The notes beneath the pieces are model-generated. The model did not search any database, had not been told where the DNA came from, and was given only the letters and a program-made list of their open reading frames with translations. Made by a program: the position numbers and the translations under genes. This document shows positions 28,522 through 37,259 of a DNA stretch of 64,000 bases, piece after piece (the first letter of the stretch is position 1; each line of letters begins with the position of its first letter). The DNA comes from a virus, in IMG/VR virus record IMGVR_UViG_3300037296_000055, positions 1-64,000 of that record; one strand, given 5' to 3'.

Positions 28522-30975
28522 ATGCCAGCACCTATCTTTACGGACCCAAGCTACGCTTCTGGTAGCAACCTTGTCATGGGCTTGGGTTCCTTCAACACGG
28601 CTCTGAACAACACCCTGGAGAAAGTCTGGAAAGACATTCTTACCAAGGGTGTTCAGCACATCGAAAATACCAGCGGTAACACCTCCGGTTCGGCCTACAC
28701 AGGTACCACCGTTGAGACTGCCAACAACAACACTAACGGCGCTTTCTTCACCTGGACCTGTCCCGTAACAAGCGCCGGTGCAACCTCCATCACCATCAAC
28801 GGTAACTCTACCCGTAACCTCCGTTACTATGATGCAGGTAGCGGCTCCTCCAACACCAAGGCAGGCAGCCTCCTTGCAGGTCGCACTTACCTACTGCAGG
28901 TTCGGGGTAGCAGCAACTACTGGATCGTCTCTGAGAGCCTTTCTCTGAGCGAGTTCATGGAGAACCTCACCTACCGTCTTGTTGATGAGGGTGGTACGGC
29001 CTCCGCCTACACCGCCAACACAACCACCTCCACCAACACTGCAGGCTTTGTTCTTACCAACTACAGCACCTTCACCTGGGTCCCCACGCTCGACTGTCTG
29101 GCCAACGCCACCTTGAGCATCAACGGTACCACAGCCCTACCCCTGAACCGTGGCAACAACACCACCGTACAGGCAGGGGACCTCAAAGCAGGTCGTACCT
29201 ACGTGCTGCAGAAGCGTACTAACAACTACACTGTCATGAACTCCGGTCTCAACCAGGGTGACCTCGACATTATCACTGCTGCTGCAAACACTGCCTCCAC
29301 AGCTGCTGCTGCTGCTTCTGCCAAGGTTGACACTCTGCTGGTGCCTGGTACTTCCATGGGTGGCTTCTCTCTGCTGGAAGACGCTGCAGGAAACACTCTG
29401 CTTCGTAAGGACCCTGATGGTCTGAACTTCATTCCTAGCCAGCCCATGTCTGACCGGGTCGGTGTGAAGATAGGCACCTCGGACAAGACCCTCTCTGGCT
29501 TCCCCATGTTCACTGATGGTAACGGCAACATGCTGATGGTCAAGGACCCCACAGGTCTAGACTTCGTGCCTAGCGATACACTCCTGGGCCGTCTGGGCGC
29601 TGTGAGCTCTGCTGCTCCTGCCGGGGCCGCCTACTCTCGCACTGTCGGCAGCCTGTTCGTCTACGCCATCCGTAACGCCAAGAACCAACTGGAAGAGTTT
29701 GTCTCTAACGGTAACTACACCTTCTTCCGTAACGACACCTCCGAGGGTGAGACCCCCACGCCTGTCCTTGACATGATCACCGTACAGGGCCAGTCTCTGT
29801 CGGTCGGTGCTACCTGGACAAACACTGCTACTCCTGACACTATCGACATCGGTAACGAAGATGCCTACATTCTTGTGGGTCTGAAACGTGCGGATTCTCA
29901 GAACGTTGTTATTGACGTCCGTGGTGCCCTGTCCCAGCCTCTGCTCAAGACTGCTGATGCTACTGACATCGGACCTCTGGACTTCTCCGGTAACGGTGCT
30001 AACACCATCTCCTCCGTTGCGGCTCCTATGGCCGGATCCCTGAACCGTCACCGTAAGACTGCAGGGGCTCCTCGCAGCTCTGTCCTTACGATCTCTCATG
30101 GCTACTCAGGTGTTGCCTGGGACCTGATTGACTCGGATCCTGCAACGGGCCCCAGCTCTGACACTACCATCTGGGATAACACTGTGTACTGGACTCAGCA
30201 GGCCAAACGTATGGCCGGTATCCAATCCGCAAGCCTTGCCTGTCCTGCCCACGTCATGGTCCACGGTACCTCAGCAAAGAGCGTTTCCAGCCCGATCTAC
30301 TACAACTTCCTCACCAACTACATGACCGACTACCGGAACATGCTGCTCTCTGAGGGCATCCCTGGTGCTGCTCACCTCTACCTGACGCAGTCTTCTGGTG
30401 ATGCTAATACGGCTAACGATACTAACTGGGATGTTACCCAAGACCAGCTACGGTTCTGCCAGGAAAACAAGGCCACTCTGGCCACTCCTCTGTATCCGTA
30501 TCCTATCTGGGACAACAACGTTCACCCTGATGGTGAGACCACCTTACGGTTCTCCGAAGCCATTGCTAAGGCGATCGCTGAAGAAGCTGCTGGTCGTAAG
30601 TGGACAACTTTGGGCCCTCTGGGCTGGACCGTCCATGGTAACTCTGTGACCATCCAACTGGATCGTCGTCTTGATGAGAACCTGGTGGCTCACGCCTCAA
30701 GCAAGTACGCTGGCGCTGGCATCAGCAACATCGGCTTCGAAGCGACCGGTGCTACCATCTCCTCTGTGGACGTGTTCACTGACCGTGTCCGCCTGAACTG
30801 CTCGGCTGTGCCAACAACCATCAGCTATGCCATGCAGGTACAGGACATGACAGGTGTTTCCGGAAACCAGTACACCGCTCACCGTGGTCTGCTCCGCTCC
30901 AGCTACTCATGGAAATCCCTCTATGATGGCAACCTGATCTACCGTTGGGTTCCAAGCTTCAAAATCACCCTGTAA
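28522..30975 (+). CDS. tail spike/fibre with SGNH esterase-like domain, 817 aa
   Basis: The N-terminal half has two related modules, each ending AGRTYLLQV or AGRTYVLQK (about residues 65-135 and 165-240). Two GxPMFTDGNGN/LLEDAAGN modules, each ending K-D-P-x-G-L-x-F-x-P-S, follow at about 275-355. From about 418 it looks like an SGNH/sialate O-acetylesterase: TVQGQSLSVGA (block I Ser), ISHGYSG, and DNNVHPDGETTLRFSEAI (block V Asp-x3-His). Such spikes deacetylate capsule or O-antigen during adsorption. It is well placed to decide host range. Confidence 0.78.
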   Translation: MPAPIFTDPSYASGSNLVMGLGSFNTALNNTLEKVWKDILTKGVQHIENTSGNTSGSAYTGTTVETANNNTNGAFFTWTCPVTSAGATSITINGNSTRNLRYYDAGSGSSNTKAGSLLAGRTYLLQVRGSSNYWIVSESLSLSEFMENLTYRLVDEGGTASAYTANTTTSTNTAGFVLTNYSTFTWVPTLDCLANATLSINGTTALPLNRGNNTTVQAGDLKAGRTYVLQKRTNNYTVMNSGLNQGDLDIITAAANTASTAAAAASAKVDTLLVPGTSMGGFSLLEDAAGNTLLRKDPDGLNFIPSQPMSDRVGVKIGTSDKTLSGFPMFTDGNGNMLMVKDPTGLDFVPSDTLLGRLGAVSSAAPAGAAYSRTVGSLFVYAIRNAKNQLEEFVSNGNYTFFRNDTSEGETPTPVLDMITVQGQSLSVGATWTNTATPDTIDIGNEDAYILVGLKRADSQNVVIDVRGALSQPLLKTADATDIGPLDFSGNGANTISSVAAPMAGSLNRHRKTAGAPRSSVLTISHGYSGVAWDLIDSDPATGPSSDTTIWDNTVYWTQQAKRMAGIQSASLACPAHVMVHGTSAKSVSSPIYYNFLTNYMTDYRNMLLSEGIPGAAHLYLTQSSGDANTANDTNWDVTQDQLRFCQENKATLATPLYPYPIWDNNVHPDGETTLRFSEAIAKAIAEEAAGRKWTTLGPLGWTVHGNSVTIQLDRRLDENLVAHASSKYAGAGISNIGFEATGATISSVDVFTDRVRLNCSAVPTTISYAMQVQDMTGVSGNQYTAHRGLLRSSYSWKSLYDGNLIYRWVPSFKITL

Positions 30976-30986
30976 GGAACTACAAC

Positions 30987-31694
30987 ATGCCTCTTAAATT
31001 CCAATTTGCTGAGAACTCTGGGCTGGGCAACCTCGGCCCGAGCACCTCCATCAAGACGACCCTTGCCGGTCTCACTGGCTTCCAAAGCTTCTTCGTTGTC
31101 GGGGAGGGCGAGACCCTCAGTGGTAGCGCCGTTTCCTCCTGGGTAGCTGCTGAAGGTACAGGGGCCTTTGCGGCTCCTAGCACAGTACGTCGCCCTATCA
31201 AGGCTGCACGGGACGGTCTCTCCACCCACCGCTATGACGGTACCATGGTGCAGTCGCTGTCCGGAGTCACTCTGGGAACCAAGACCAACTACACTGTTGG
31301 CATGCGGTTCTACTCCAACGAGTATACCGAAGACGTTCAGATCATCTGTGGTCAGGACACCGCGGCCCCGAACACCCGCATCTTGAGCCGCTTTGCTAAC
31401 GGTGCTCACCGCTTCGAGTCTGATACGGCTCAGGTGCCTGTGGACAACCGTAACGGCTGGCGCACTATGCTATGGTGTATTTCCGGTGGTACTGCGAAGC
31501 TGAGCATCGATGGCTCTCCCTTCGCCACCCAGGCCGTTGCAAGCTTCAACTTCCCTGACTTCCATATCGGTAACGCCCGCCTCTCCGCAGGTGATGCCAA
31601 GATCGACATCCGCTCTGTTCTCCTGATGAACTCTGACGTGTCGTTGGTCCCCGCAAACCTTGCCATCGCCAAGCGCGCTCTTGACGTTGCATAA
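30987..31694 (+). CDS. virion protein with LamG-like jelly roll, 235 aa
   Basis: The ATG at 30987 follows AAGGAAC. From about residue 85, TNYTVGMRFYSNEYTEDVQI, then GWRTMLWCISGGTAKLSIDG and FHIGNARLSAG, match a concanavalin/LamG sandwich as used in carbohydrate binding. It is flanked by other appendage genes. Probably part of the receptor-binding apparatus. Confidence 0.68.
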   Translation: MPLKFQFAENSGLGNLGPSTSIKTTLAGLTGFQSFFVVGEGETLSGSAVSSWVAAEGTGAFAAPSTVRRPIKAARDGLSTHRYDGTMVQSLSGVTLGTKTNYTVGMRFYSNEYTEDVQIICGQDTAAPNTRILSRFANGAHRFESDTAQVPVDNRNGWRTMLWCISGGTAKLSIDGSPFATQAVASFNFPDFHIGNARLSAGDAKIDIRSVLLMNSDVSLVPANLAIAKRALDVA

Positions 31695-31711
31695 CCCTAA
31701 GGACTATTCTC

Positions 31712-31975
31712 ATGTCTCTACCATCAGACTACTACTCCTCAGGGGGCATCAGTGCTCCCGCCTCCACAGTACTGGCCGTAACGCCCTCTGACACTGTCTC
31801 ATTCGAGAACGTTGCTGTTACCCTGTACATCACAGGTGGTGGGGCTCTACACTTCATCACTCTGTCCGGCTCTGAGGCCACCGTCACCGTCCCTGACAAT
31901 TGTTTCTGGCCCGTTCGGGTCTCGCAGGTCCTGGCCACTGGCACAACCGCAACCGGCATCTTTGCCCTAGTCTAA
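31712..31975 (+). CDS. spike base/decoration-like protein, 87 aa
   Basis: Pattern LAVTPSDTVSFENVAVTLYI-TGGG, then strands, then PVRVSQVLATGTTATGIFAL. This matches short virion proteins seen in phages and gene-transfer agents (spike base protein type), which end in VxxTGTTAT-x-I. It probably forms a small beta sandwich in the adsorption apparatus. Confidence 0.7.
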   Translation: MSLPSDYYSSGGISAPASTVLAVTPSDTVSFENVAVTLYITGGGALHFITLSGSEATVTVPDNCFWPVRVSQVLATGTTATGIFALV

Positions 31976-31985
31976 GGAGAGCGAC

Positions 31986-33287
31986 ATGAAACTCGGATTA
32001 GGCCTAGCCCTCACGGCTCAACGTCTGAACCTACGGCGGCTTGTCCCTGTCGATGTCCCTCCCGCCGAGGCACCTGCCGTTGTTACTCCTCTGAGCACCA
32101 GCTCTAGCTCTGCTCTGGTAGGCCAGACCCTTACCGTCACTACTGGGGAGTACAGCGGCGAGCCCGCACCTGGCTTCCGCACTTACCAGTGGTACCGTGA
32201 TGGGGTCACTCCTATCGACAATACCGACAGTACGACCTACACCGTTATCGAAGCGGACAATGGCCATGGTATCAGTGTTACGGAGACGGCCTCTAACCCC
32301 TCAGGTGCTGTAACTTCAAGTCTTGCCTACTGGACCGGTGGTGTTGCCCAAGGGCTCACTGCCATGTCCCCTCCTACTATTGTAGGGACTCCCTCTGTCA
32401 CCCTCTCAGGTACCACAGCGACGCTCAGTGCGGTCTCGACAACCGGCTGGCCAAAGCCTCGCTTGTCCTATGTCTGGAAGAAAGACGGAGTGTCCATTGA
32501 TGGTGAGTTCGGCACGACCCTTACTACCACGGGGGCCGGAGTCTACACAGTAGTCGTCACAGCTCTTTCCCTCGGAACCTCTGTGAACAAGACCTCTAAC
32601 TCTGTGACCTACGTTGCTGCTCCTGCCTATCAGATCCTTGAGTTCAACCCCACAACATCCAACACCTTCACTGATGATGCGGGTACCGTGGCCGCCTCCA
32701 CAGGCGCTGCCATTGCTGTTGCCAAGGGCGACGGTGGTAAGACTTTCCGCCAGACCCTCGCGTCACGCCGACCTACGCTCTCCGGAACCAACGCTATCAA
32801 GTTCCAGAACAGCACTTCTCAGCTGCTGGAGTCTACGGACCCGGCAATCCTGGGTCTCCATGGCAGCTTCACCAAACCTTTCGAGGTTGAGCTGGTCATC
32901 AACTTCCAGGCCATCAATCTGAACACTGCAATGATCAACTGGGGACTATCGAGCTCTAACACACCGTGGTTCAACTTTACGCTGAACTCGTCTAACGCTC
33001 TTGTGACCTCCGTCCGCAACGACGCGTCTTCTTCCACCACGCTGTCCGCAGGCCTCTTTGAGCCTACCCTGAACACGGACTATAACGTGCGCTCTCGTTG
33101 GGTAAGTGGTGTCTGGACAACCTGGATCAACGGCAACATGCTGAACTCTCCTGTGGACTCCTCATCTCTGATTGCTCCCACGACAACCGACCGGTTCAAC
33201 ATCAACGGTCGCTATCTCGGATCTAGCAACCTGTCACAGCAAGGTAACTTCACGCTGAAGTCCTTGATCCTCCGTGATCTATCGTAA
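31986..33287 (+). CDS. virion protein with Ig-like domains and jelly-roll end, 433 aa
   Basis: Two Ig-like modules: about 30-115 (RTYQWYRDGVTPIDNTDSTT, then Y-T-V) and about 125-210 (RLSYVWKKDGVSIDGEF, then Y-T-V-V-V). A C-terminal LamG-like sandwich at 215-433 includes KPFEVELVINFQAINLNTAM and SRWVSGVWTTWINGNM. Ig modules on phage surfaces bind carbohydrates weakly. It may be a head or tail fibre. Confidence 0.7.
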   Translation: MKLGLGLALTAQRLNLRRLVPVDVPPAEAPAVVTPLSTSSSSALVGQTLTVTTGEYSGEPAPGFRTYQWYRDGVTPIDNTDSTTYTVIEADNGHGISVTETASNPSGAVTSSLAYWTGGVAQGLTAMSPPTIVGTPSVTLSGTTATLSAVSTTGWPKPRLSYVWKKDGVSIDGEFGTTLTTTGAGVYTVVVTALSLGTSVNKTSNSVTYVAAPAYQILEFNPTTSNTFTDDAGTVAASTGAAIAVAKGDGGKTFRQTLASRRPTLSGTNAIKFQNSTSQLLESTDPAILGLHGSFTKPFEVELVINFQAINLNTAMINWGLSSSNTPWFNFTLNSSNALVTSVRNDASSSTTLSAGLFEPTLNTDYNVRSRWVSGVWTTWINGNMLNSPVDSSSLIAPTTTDRFNINGRYLGSSNLSQQGNFTLKSLILRDLS

Positions 33288-33297
33288 GGAACCTATC

Positions 33298-33909
33298 ATG
33301 CAATACGATCTTGATCTGGAAGAAACACATCGCCACACACCTGACGTAGGGCCACCACCGGTCCCTTCGGTGATCACGACTATTGTATCAGTGGACGAGG
33401 GGCTCTCTATAGAAGAGGGCTCCCAGCCACCTATCATACGGGTCCATAGCGGCCACCCTCACCAAGTCCACCACAACCCTATCGTCCTCAACCTACTTGA
33501 GCAAGGACGTGGCCTAGAATGGCTCACCTCGTTCGTTCTTCTATGGTTTGCTATTAGCCTCTGGGTTCCTGGTAATACCTTCGACTCTGTCAACTATAGT
33601 ACCTTCCAATCGATGGGTATTCACGAGACCATCATGGCCATACCCCTCGCAGCTGTTGCGTTCATGCGGATGGTCGGATTACACATCAATGGGCGCTGGA
33701 AGCGTTCCCCTATGCTACGGATGATAGGTGCTATCGCTGGTGCTGGTGCCTTTGCCATGCTTGGTTCCGCCTTCCTTGGACCCTACGTTGCCGGTCTCAG
33801 TCCACTATCCACAGGCCCTGGGGTTTACTTCCTACTCGCGCTCTCTGATACACTTGCAGCTTACAGGAGCGGAACCGATGTTCGAATGGCTAAGTCAGGC
33901 CACGAGTGA
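33298..33909 (+). CDS. membrane protein, four predicted helices, 203 aa
   Basis: The ATG at 33298 follows AAGGAACC. After an 80-residue His/Pro-rich cytosolic part come hydrophobic segments EWLTSFVLLWFAISLWV, ETIMAIPLAAVAFMRMV, MIGAIAGAGAFAMLGSAFLG and GVYFLLALSDTLAA. It opens the lysis cassette and overlaps the next gene by 32 bases. It could be a holin or antiholin-like protein; the long soluble N-terminus is unusual for that. Confidence 0.7.
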   Translation: MQYDLDLEETHRHTPDVGPPPVPSVITTIVSVDEGLSIEEGSQPPIIRVHSGHPHQVHHNPIVLNLLEQGRGLEWLTSFVLLWFAISLWVPGNTFDSVNYSTFQSMGIHETIMAIPLAAVAFMRMVGLHINGRWKRSPMLRMIGAIAGAGAFAMLGSAFLGPYVAGLSPLSTGPGVYFLLALSDTLAAYRSGTDVRMAKSGHE

Positions 33910-34147
33910 AGATTGGGTTATCCTTGGTAGTTTTATTGGTACTGTTCTTGCTGCGGCCATAGTGGCTGCTCAAGGCATGCTCAAAGGTAAGGCTCCCCAG
34001 AAAGCAGTTCTACAGACTACGGTTGACAACTACTGCGGTGCGGATAAACTGGTCGCTCTCATTCGTGAGGACCTGAAAGAAATCAAACAAGATCTCGACA
34101 GGCTAGATGAACGCGTCATCAGGCTGGACGAGAGGACAAGGAAATAA
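33878..34147 (+). CDS. membrane-anchored coiled-coil protein, holin or spanin-like, 89 aa
   Basis: The ATG at 33878 follows AGGAGCGGAACCG, inside the end of the preceding gene. One N-terminal membrane helix (WVILGSFIGTVLAAAIVAAQ) is followed by a charged coiled coil (LIREDLKEIKQDLDRLDERV). Placement directly before the endolysin suggests a class III-like holin or inner-membrane spanin; no lipoprotein spanin partner is evident nearby. Confidence 0.7.
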   Translation: MFEWLSQATSEDWVILGSFIGTVLAAAIVAAQGMLKGKAPQKAVLQTTVDNYCGADKLVALIREDLKEIKQDLDRLDERVIRLDERTRK

Positions 34148-34148
34148 C

Positions 34149-34793
34149 ATGCAAACTACTTCTGACCGAGGCATCGTTCAACTAGTCGGTCTGGAAGGGA
34201 TTGTGCCTGCCCCCTACCTTGACTCCAAGAACATTTGGACTTTCGGTATCGGACACACAGTGAACGCTGGTGGTCTCGATCCTGCCAAGATGCCCCGTGG
34301 TAACCCCACAGACCTAAGCTATGCCCTGAGCACCGCTATCCAAGTATTTGACACAGATCTCCAGAGCTATGAAGAACGAGTACGCTCTGCCCTGAAGGTC
34401 CCCGTGGCCCAGCATCAGTTCGATGCCCTGGTCAGCTTCGACTTCAACACGGGCGGTATCTTCCGGGCCAACCTTACTAAGCTCCTCAATGCCGGAGCCT
34501 CCACCGATGCTGTTGCTGATGCCTTCTATGGCTGGCTCGTACCCCCTGAGATCCGTTCCCGGCGGACTGCTGAGGCTGAGCTCTTCCGTACAGGTACCTA
34601 CCAGAACCGCACCAACATTCCAGTATACGGCGTCAATACTGCAGGAAAGCTGTTGGGGGCAACCTCCACAGTGAGTGCCACGCAACTCCTTGCTATCCTT
34701 CAAAAAAATAACTCCGTGACCAGTCCCTCCAACTTTACCTCCAAGGAGACTCTCGAATGGTCAAAGATTTTCCCGTGCCTTTTCCCAAGCTAA
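34149..34793 (+). CDS. endolysin, GH24 lysozyme
   Basis: 214 residues from the ATG at 34149. VGLEGIVPAPYLDSKNIWTF then GIGHT gives the phage lysozyme catalytic triad Glu-8x-Asp-5x-Thr. VAQHQFDALVSFDFNTGG is the conserved helix of the lobe interface, and RRTAEAELF is the family's substrate-contact motif. It cleaves peptidoglycan glycan chains. No signal peptide, so it depends on a holin. Its last 60 residues go beyond the core and overlap the next gene. Confidence 0.93.
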   Translation: MQTTSDRGIVQLVGLEGIVPAPYLDSKNIWTFGIGHTVNAGGLDPAKMPRGNPTDLSYALSTAIQVFDTDLQSYEERVRSALKVPVAQHQFDALVSFDFNTGGIFRANLTKLLNAGASTDAVADAFYGWLVPPEIRSRRTAEAELFRTGTYQNRTNIPVYGVNTAGKLLGATSTVSATQLLAILQKNNSVTSPSNFTSKETLEWSKIFPCLFPS

Positions 34794-35005
34794 AGGGCTG
34801 GCGCACCCGCATCTTCAACATCACTATCGGTCTCGTCACCGTTGGCGTGTCGGTGGTCGGTGCCCTACAAGACAACATCTCCTACCTAGATCTAACTCCA
34901 AATACGCGAAACATGCTGCTGATCGGCATTGTCGTCTTTCAGACTATCGGCAACGTAATCCTACGTGAATTCACAGATAGCGCTCCAGGAACAAATGGTA
35001 AATAA
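34757..35005 (+). CDS. holin-like small membrane protein, 82 aa
   Basis: The start follows AAGGAGACTCTCGA within the endolysin gene's end. Two membrane helices: IFNITIGLVTVGVSVVGALQ and MLLIGIVVFQTIGNVIL, with a basic N-terminus and polar tail. Size, topology and overlap with the endolysin favour a class II holin. Confidence 0.72.
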   Translation: MVKDFPVPFPKLKGWRTRIFNITIGLVTVGVSVVGALQDNISYLDLTPNTRNMLLIGIVVFQTIGNVILREFTDSAPGTNGK

Positions 35006-35639
35006 ACCGTATAGCTACGTCAAGCCAAAGAACCAAACTCAGATCGATCTCGTTGAGTCGTTGAAAACCAATCCCGTAACCGTTGTACGAGGACCTGCCG
35101 GTACAGGCAAGACCTTCATGTCAATGGCCACTTACGTTGAGATGCTGCTTTCTTCCAATGAGTTCCGTCAACTTGTGTTCTGCCGCCCAAACGAACCTAC
35201 CGGACGAAGCTTAGGCTCCTTCCCAGGCACCCCTGATGAGAAGCTTGAGCTCTGGCTTAAACCTCTCACAGCTAACCTTGTGGAGCTTCTGCCCAGCACA
35301 GAGATCACGCGTCTTCGTACGCAGGGTCGACTTGCTTACCAACCTCTTGAAACAATCCGTGGTATGAGCTTTGAGTACAGTCTGCTCCTTGTGGACGAAG
35401 CCCAGAACCTTACCAAGCATGAACTTATTGCCATCGTAACCCGTCTGGGTGAAGGCTCCCGTCTCGTCATCCTCGGTGACCCGGATCAGTCCGACCGTCA
35501 TCAATCAGGTTTGGAGTGGTTAGCCGACTTCTGCAAACACCATAACCTGTCCAGTGGAAACATCGAGTTCGGTCTTGATGATATTGTCCGCTCCGACTTT
35601 GTTGGACAATTCCTCCGAGCCCTTGCCAAGAAAGAGTAA
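34995..35639 (+). CDS. PhoH-like P-loop ATPase, 214 aa
   Basis: The ATG at 34995 follows CAGGAACAA. VVRGPAGTGKTFMSMATYVE (residues 28-47) is a Walker A with the PhoH-type flanks; LLLVDEAQNLTKHEL is Walker B, and LGDPDQSD is sensor-like. RPNEPTGRSLGSFPGTPDEK matches the PhoH 'RP...LGFLPG' stretch. PhoH proteins are ATPases linked to RNA metabolism and are common in phages, though their role is unsettled. It lies oddly between lysis and portal genes. Confidence 0.9.
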   Translation: MVNKPYSYVKPKNQTQIDLVESLKTNPVTVVRGPAGTGKTFMSMATYVEMLLSSNEFRQLVFCRPNEPTGRSLGSFPGTPDEKLELWLKPLTANLVELLPSTEITRLRTQGRLAYQPLETIRGMSFEYSLLLVDEAQNLTKHELIAIVTRLGEGSRLVILGDPDQSDRHQSGLEWLADFCKHHNLSSGNIEFGLDDIVRSDFVGQFLRALAKKE

Positions 35640-35645
35640 ACCCTC

Positions 35646-37247
35646 ATGGTACAACGCCCTACAAAACCTCTATCCCAATCCCCTGGTGCTGAGAATGCCC
35701 AGTATGAGTCTTTCCTCCCTCTGTGGAAGCGAGCCAGGGCGGTAATGAACGGAGAGCATGCCGTAAAGGAAGCTGATGCACGTATTGATCGCATAAAGTT
35801 TTCTAACCTCCTGCTCCCCTTCTCCCCAATGATGGACGACCAGCAGTACGCCTTCTACAAGGCCGAAGCTGAGCTCCCCGGTCTTACCTCTCAGTATGGT
35901 AAGGTCATTGCGGGTGGCCTCCTGCGCCGCCAGCCCACCATCGAGCTCCCTGAGTCTGTTCCTGAAGACGCTAAGACCTGGTTCACCGACGACTTCACTG
36001 TTGATGGTAAGTCCATGGTCTCCTTCCTGGACGAAGCCCTGTGGGAAGAAGTATGTTCCTCCCGTGCCTGGGTCATTATCGATTATCCTAGCGTGGACAA
36101 TCCTGAAGAGCTGACCTCTGAGCAACGTGCAAAGATCCGCCCCTACCCTGTCCTCTGGAAGGCCGAAGATGTCATCAACTGGCAGACTCAGCTGAGCCCC
36201 TATACCGGTCAGGAGGAGCTCTCTCGCCTGGTCATCCGCTACTACGAAGAAGAGTTCGTGGACAAAGACGCCTTCAGCCCTGAGCTGGTCGAGTACGCTA
36301 TCGACTATTCGCTTGACGCAGAAGGTGATTACCGAGTACGGTACTTCAAACATATCGACAATCAGGCCGTCACCATCACCAACGGCAACATGTCCCGACC
36401 TAACAACCTTGCCGCTAATGGCGTGGGCGAAGACTGGGACCTGGTACGTACTGTCTACCCGGAAATCCGTGGCGAGATGCTGAAGTCTATTCCTGCCTTC
36501 CCTCTGAACGGTTCTCTCCGTCCCCGTGAGCCCATCCTGATGCCGCTGGTTGACCGTGAGGTCTCCCTGTACAACAAGCTTGCTCACCGTAACCACCTGC
36601 TCTACACAGCCTCCACCTTCACTCCTGTCTTGTTCACCGACATCCAAGACGAAGAGTTCCTGGACATTGTGCAGCAAGGTCTGGGTACCTACATCCGGCT
36701 ACGCCCTGATGACAAGGTAGGGGCTCTGAAGGCCCCTGTTGAGGCACTCTCCGGTCTGGAGTCCGCTATCGCAAGCACCATCGACGAGATGGCCCGGATG
36801 GGTATCCGTCTACTGTCTCCTGACGGTAATCAAGGTGACTCCGGTGTTGCTCTGGAAATCCGTAACTCTGCTCAGACCTCTCAGCTCGCAACGCTGAACG
36901 TGAAGATCTCTCAGACAATGCGTGACATCCTGTCCCTGATGATCGACTGGAAGTATGACCTCCAGATCGAGCCTCATGACATCGACTTCACTCTTAGTGC
37001 TGACTTCAACCCTACTCCTATCGGCGAAGCTTGGATGACAATGATCACCGGCTGGTACGATACTGGCAAGATCCCTCGCTCCCTGTGGCTCTCCGTGGCC
37101 AAGCAGAACGACATCATCCCACCTGACTACGATGATGATGAAGGTATGCAGGAGATCGGCAGTGACCCCACCCGGATCGCTGAGACTCCCACAACCCTGG
37201 ATCCTGACTCCTTCGAGAGGCCAGCTCCCAAACCCGTCGCAACCTAA
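35646..37247 (+). CDS. portal protein (DUF4055 type), 533 aa
   Basis: Starts MVQRPTKPLSQSPGAENAQY. Features of DUF4055 portals: ARIDRIKFSNLLLPFSPMMD, then YGKVIAGGLLRRQPTIELPE, and PILMPLVDREVSLYNKLAHR. An LRPDDKVGALKAPVEALSGL stretch precedes a long helix (LESAIASTIDEMARMGIRLL), then a wing and clip. It forms the dodecameric ring through which DNA enters. Followed directly by the MuF gene, the normal portal-MuF order. Confidence 0.85.
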   Translation: MVQRPTKPLSQSPGAENAQYESFLPLWKRARAVMNGEHAVKEADARIDRIKFSNLLLPFSPMMDDQQYAFYKAEAELPGLTSQYGKVIAGGLLRRQPTIELPESVPEDAKTWFTDDFTVDGKSMVSFLDEALWEEVCSSRAWVIIDYPSVDNPEELTSEQRAKIRPYPVLWKAEDVINWQTQLSPYTGQEELSRLVIRYYEEEFVDKDAFSPELVEYAIDYSLDAEGDYRVRYFKHIDNQAVTITNGNMSRPNNLAANGVGEDWDLVRTVYPEIRGEMLKSIPAFPLNGSLRPREPILMPLVDREVSLYNKLAHRNHLLYTASTFTPVLFTDIQDEEFLDIVQQGLGTYIRLRPDDKVGALKAPVEALSGLESAIASTIDEMARMGIRLLSPDGNQGDSGVALEIRNSAQTSQLATLNVKISQTMRDILSLMIDWKYDLQIEPHDIDFTLSADFNPTPIGEAWMTMITGWYDTGKIPRSLWLSVAKQNDIIPPDYDDDEGMQEIGSDPTRIAETPTTLDPDSFERPAPKPVAT

Positions 37248-37259
37248 CAGTAGGTACTT

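Noticed and set aside
35670-36677. 335-codon minus-strand open frame opposite the portal gene
   Set aside because: Shadow frame; portal motifs are on the plus strand and no leftward promoter is nearby.
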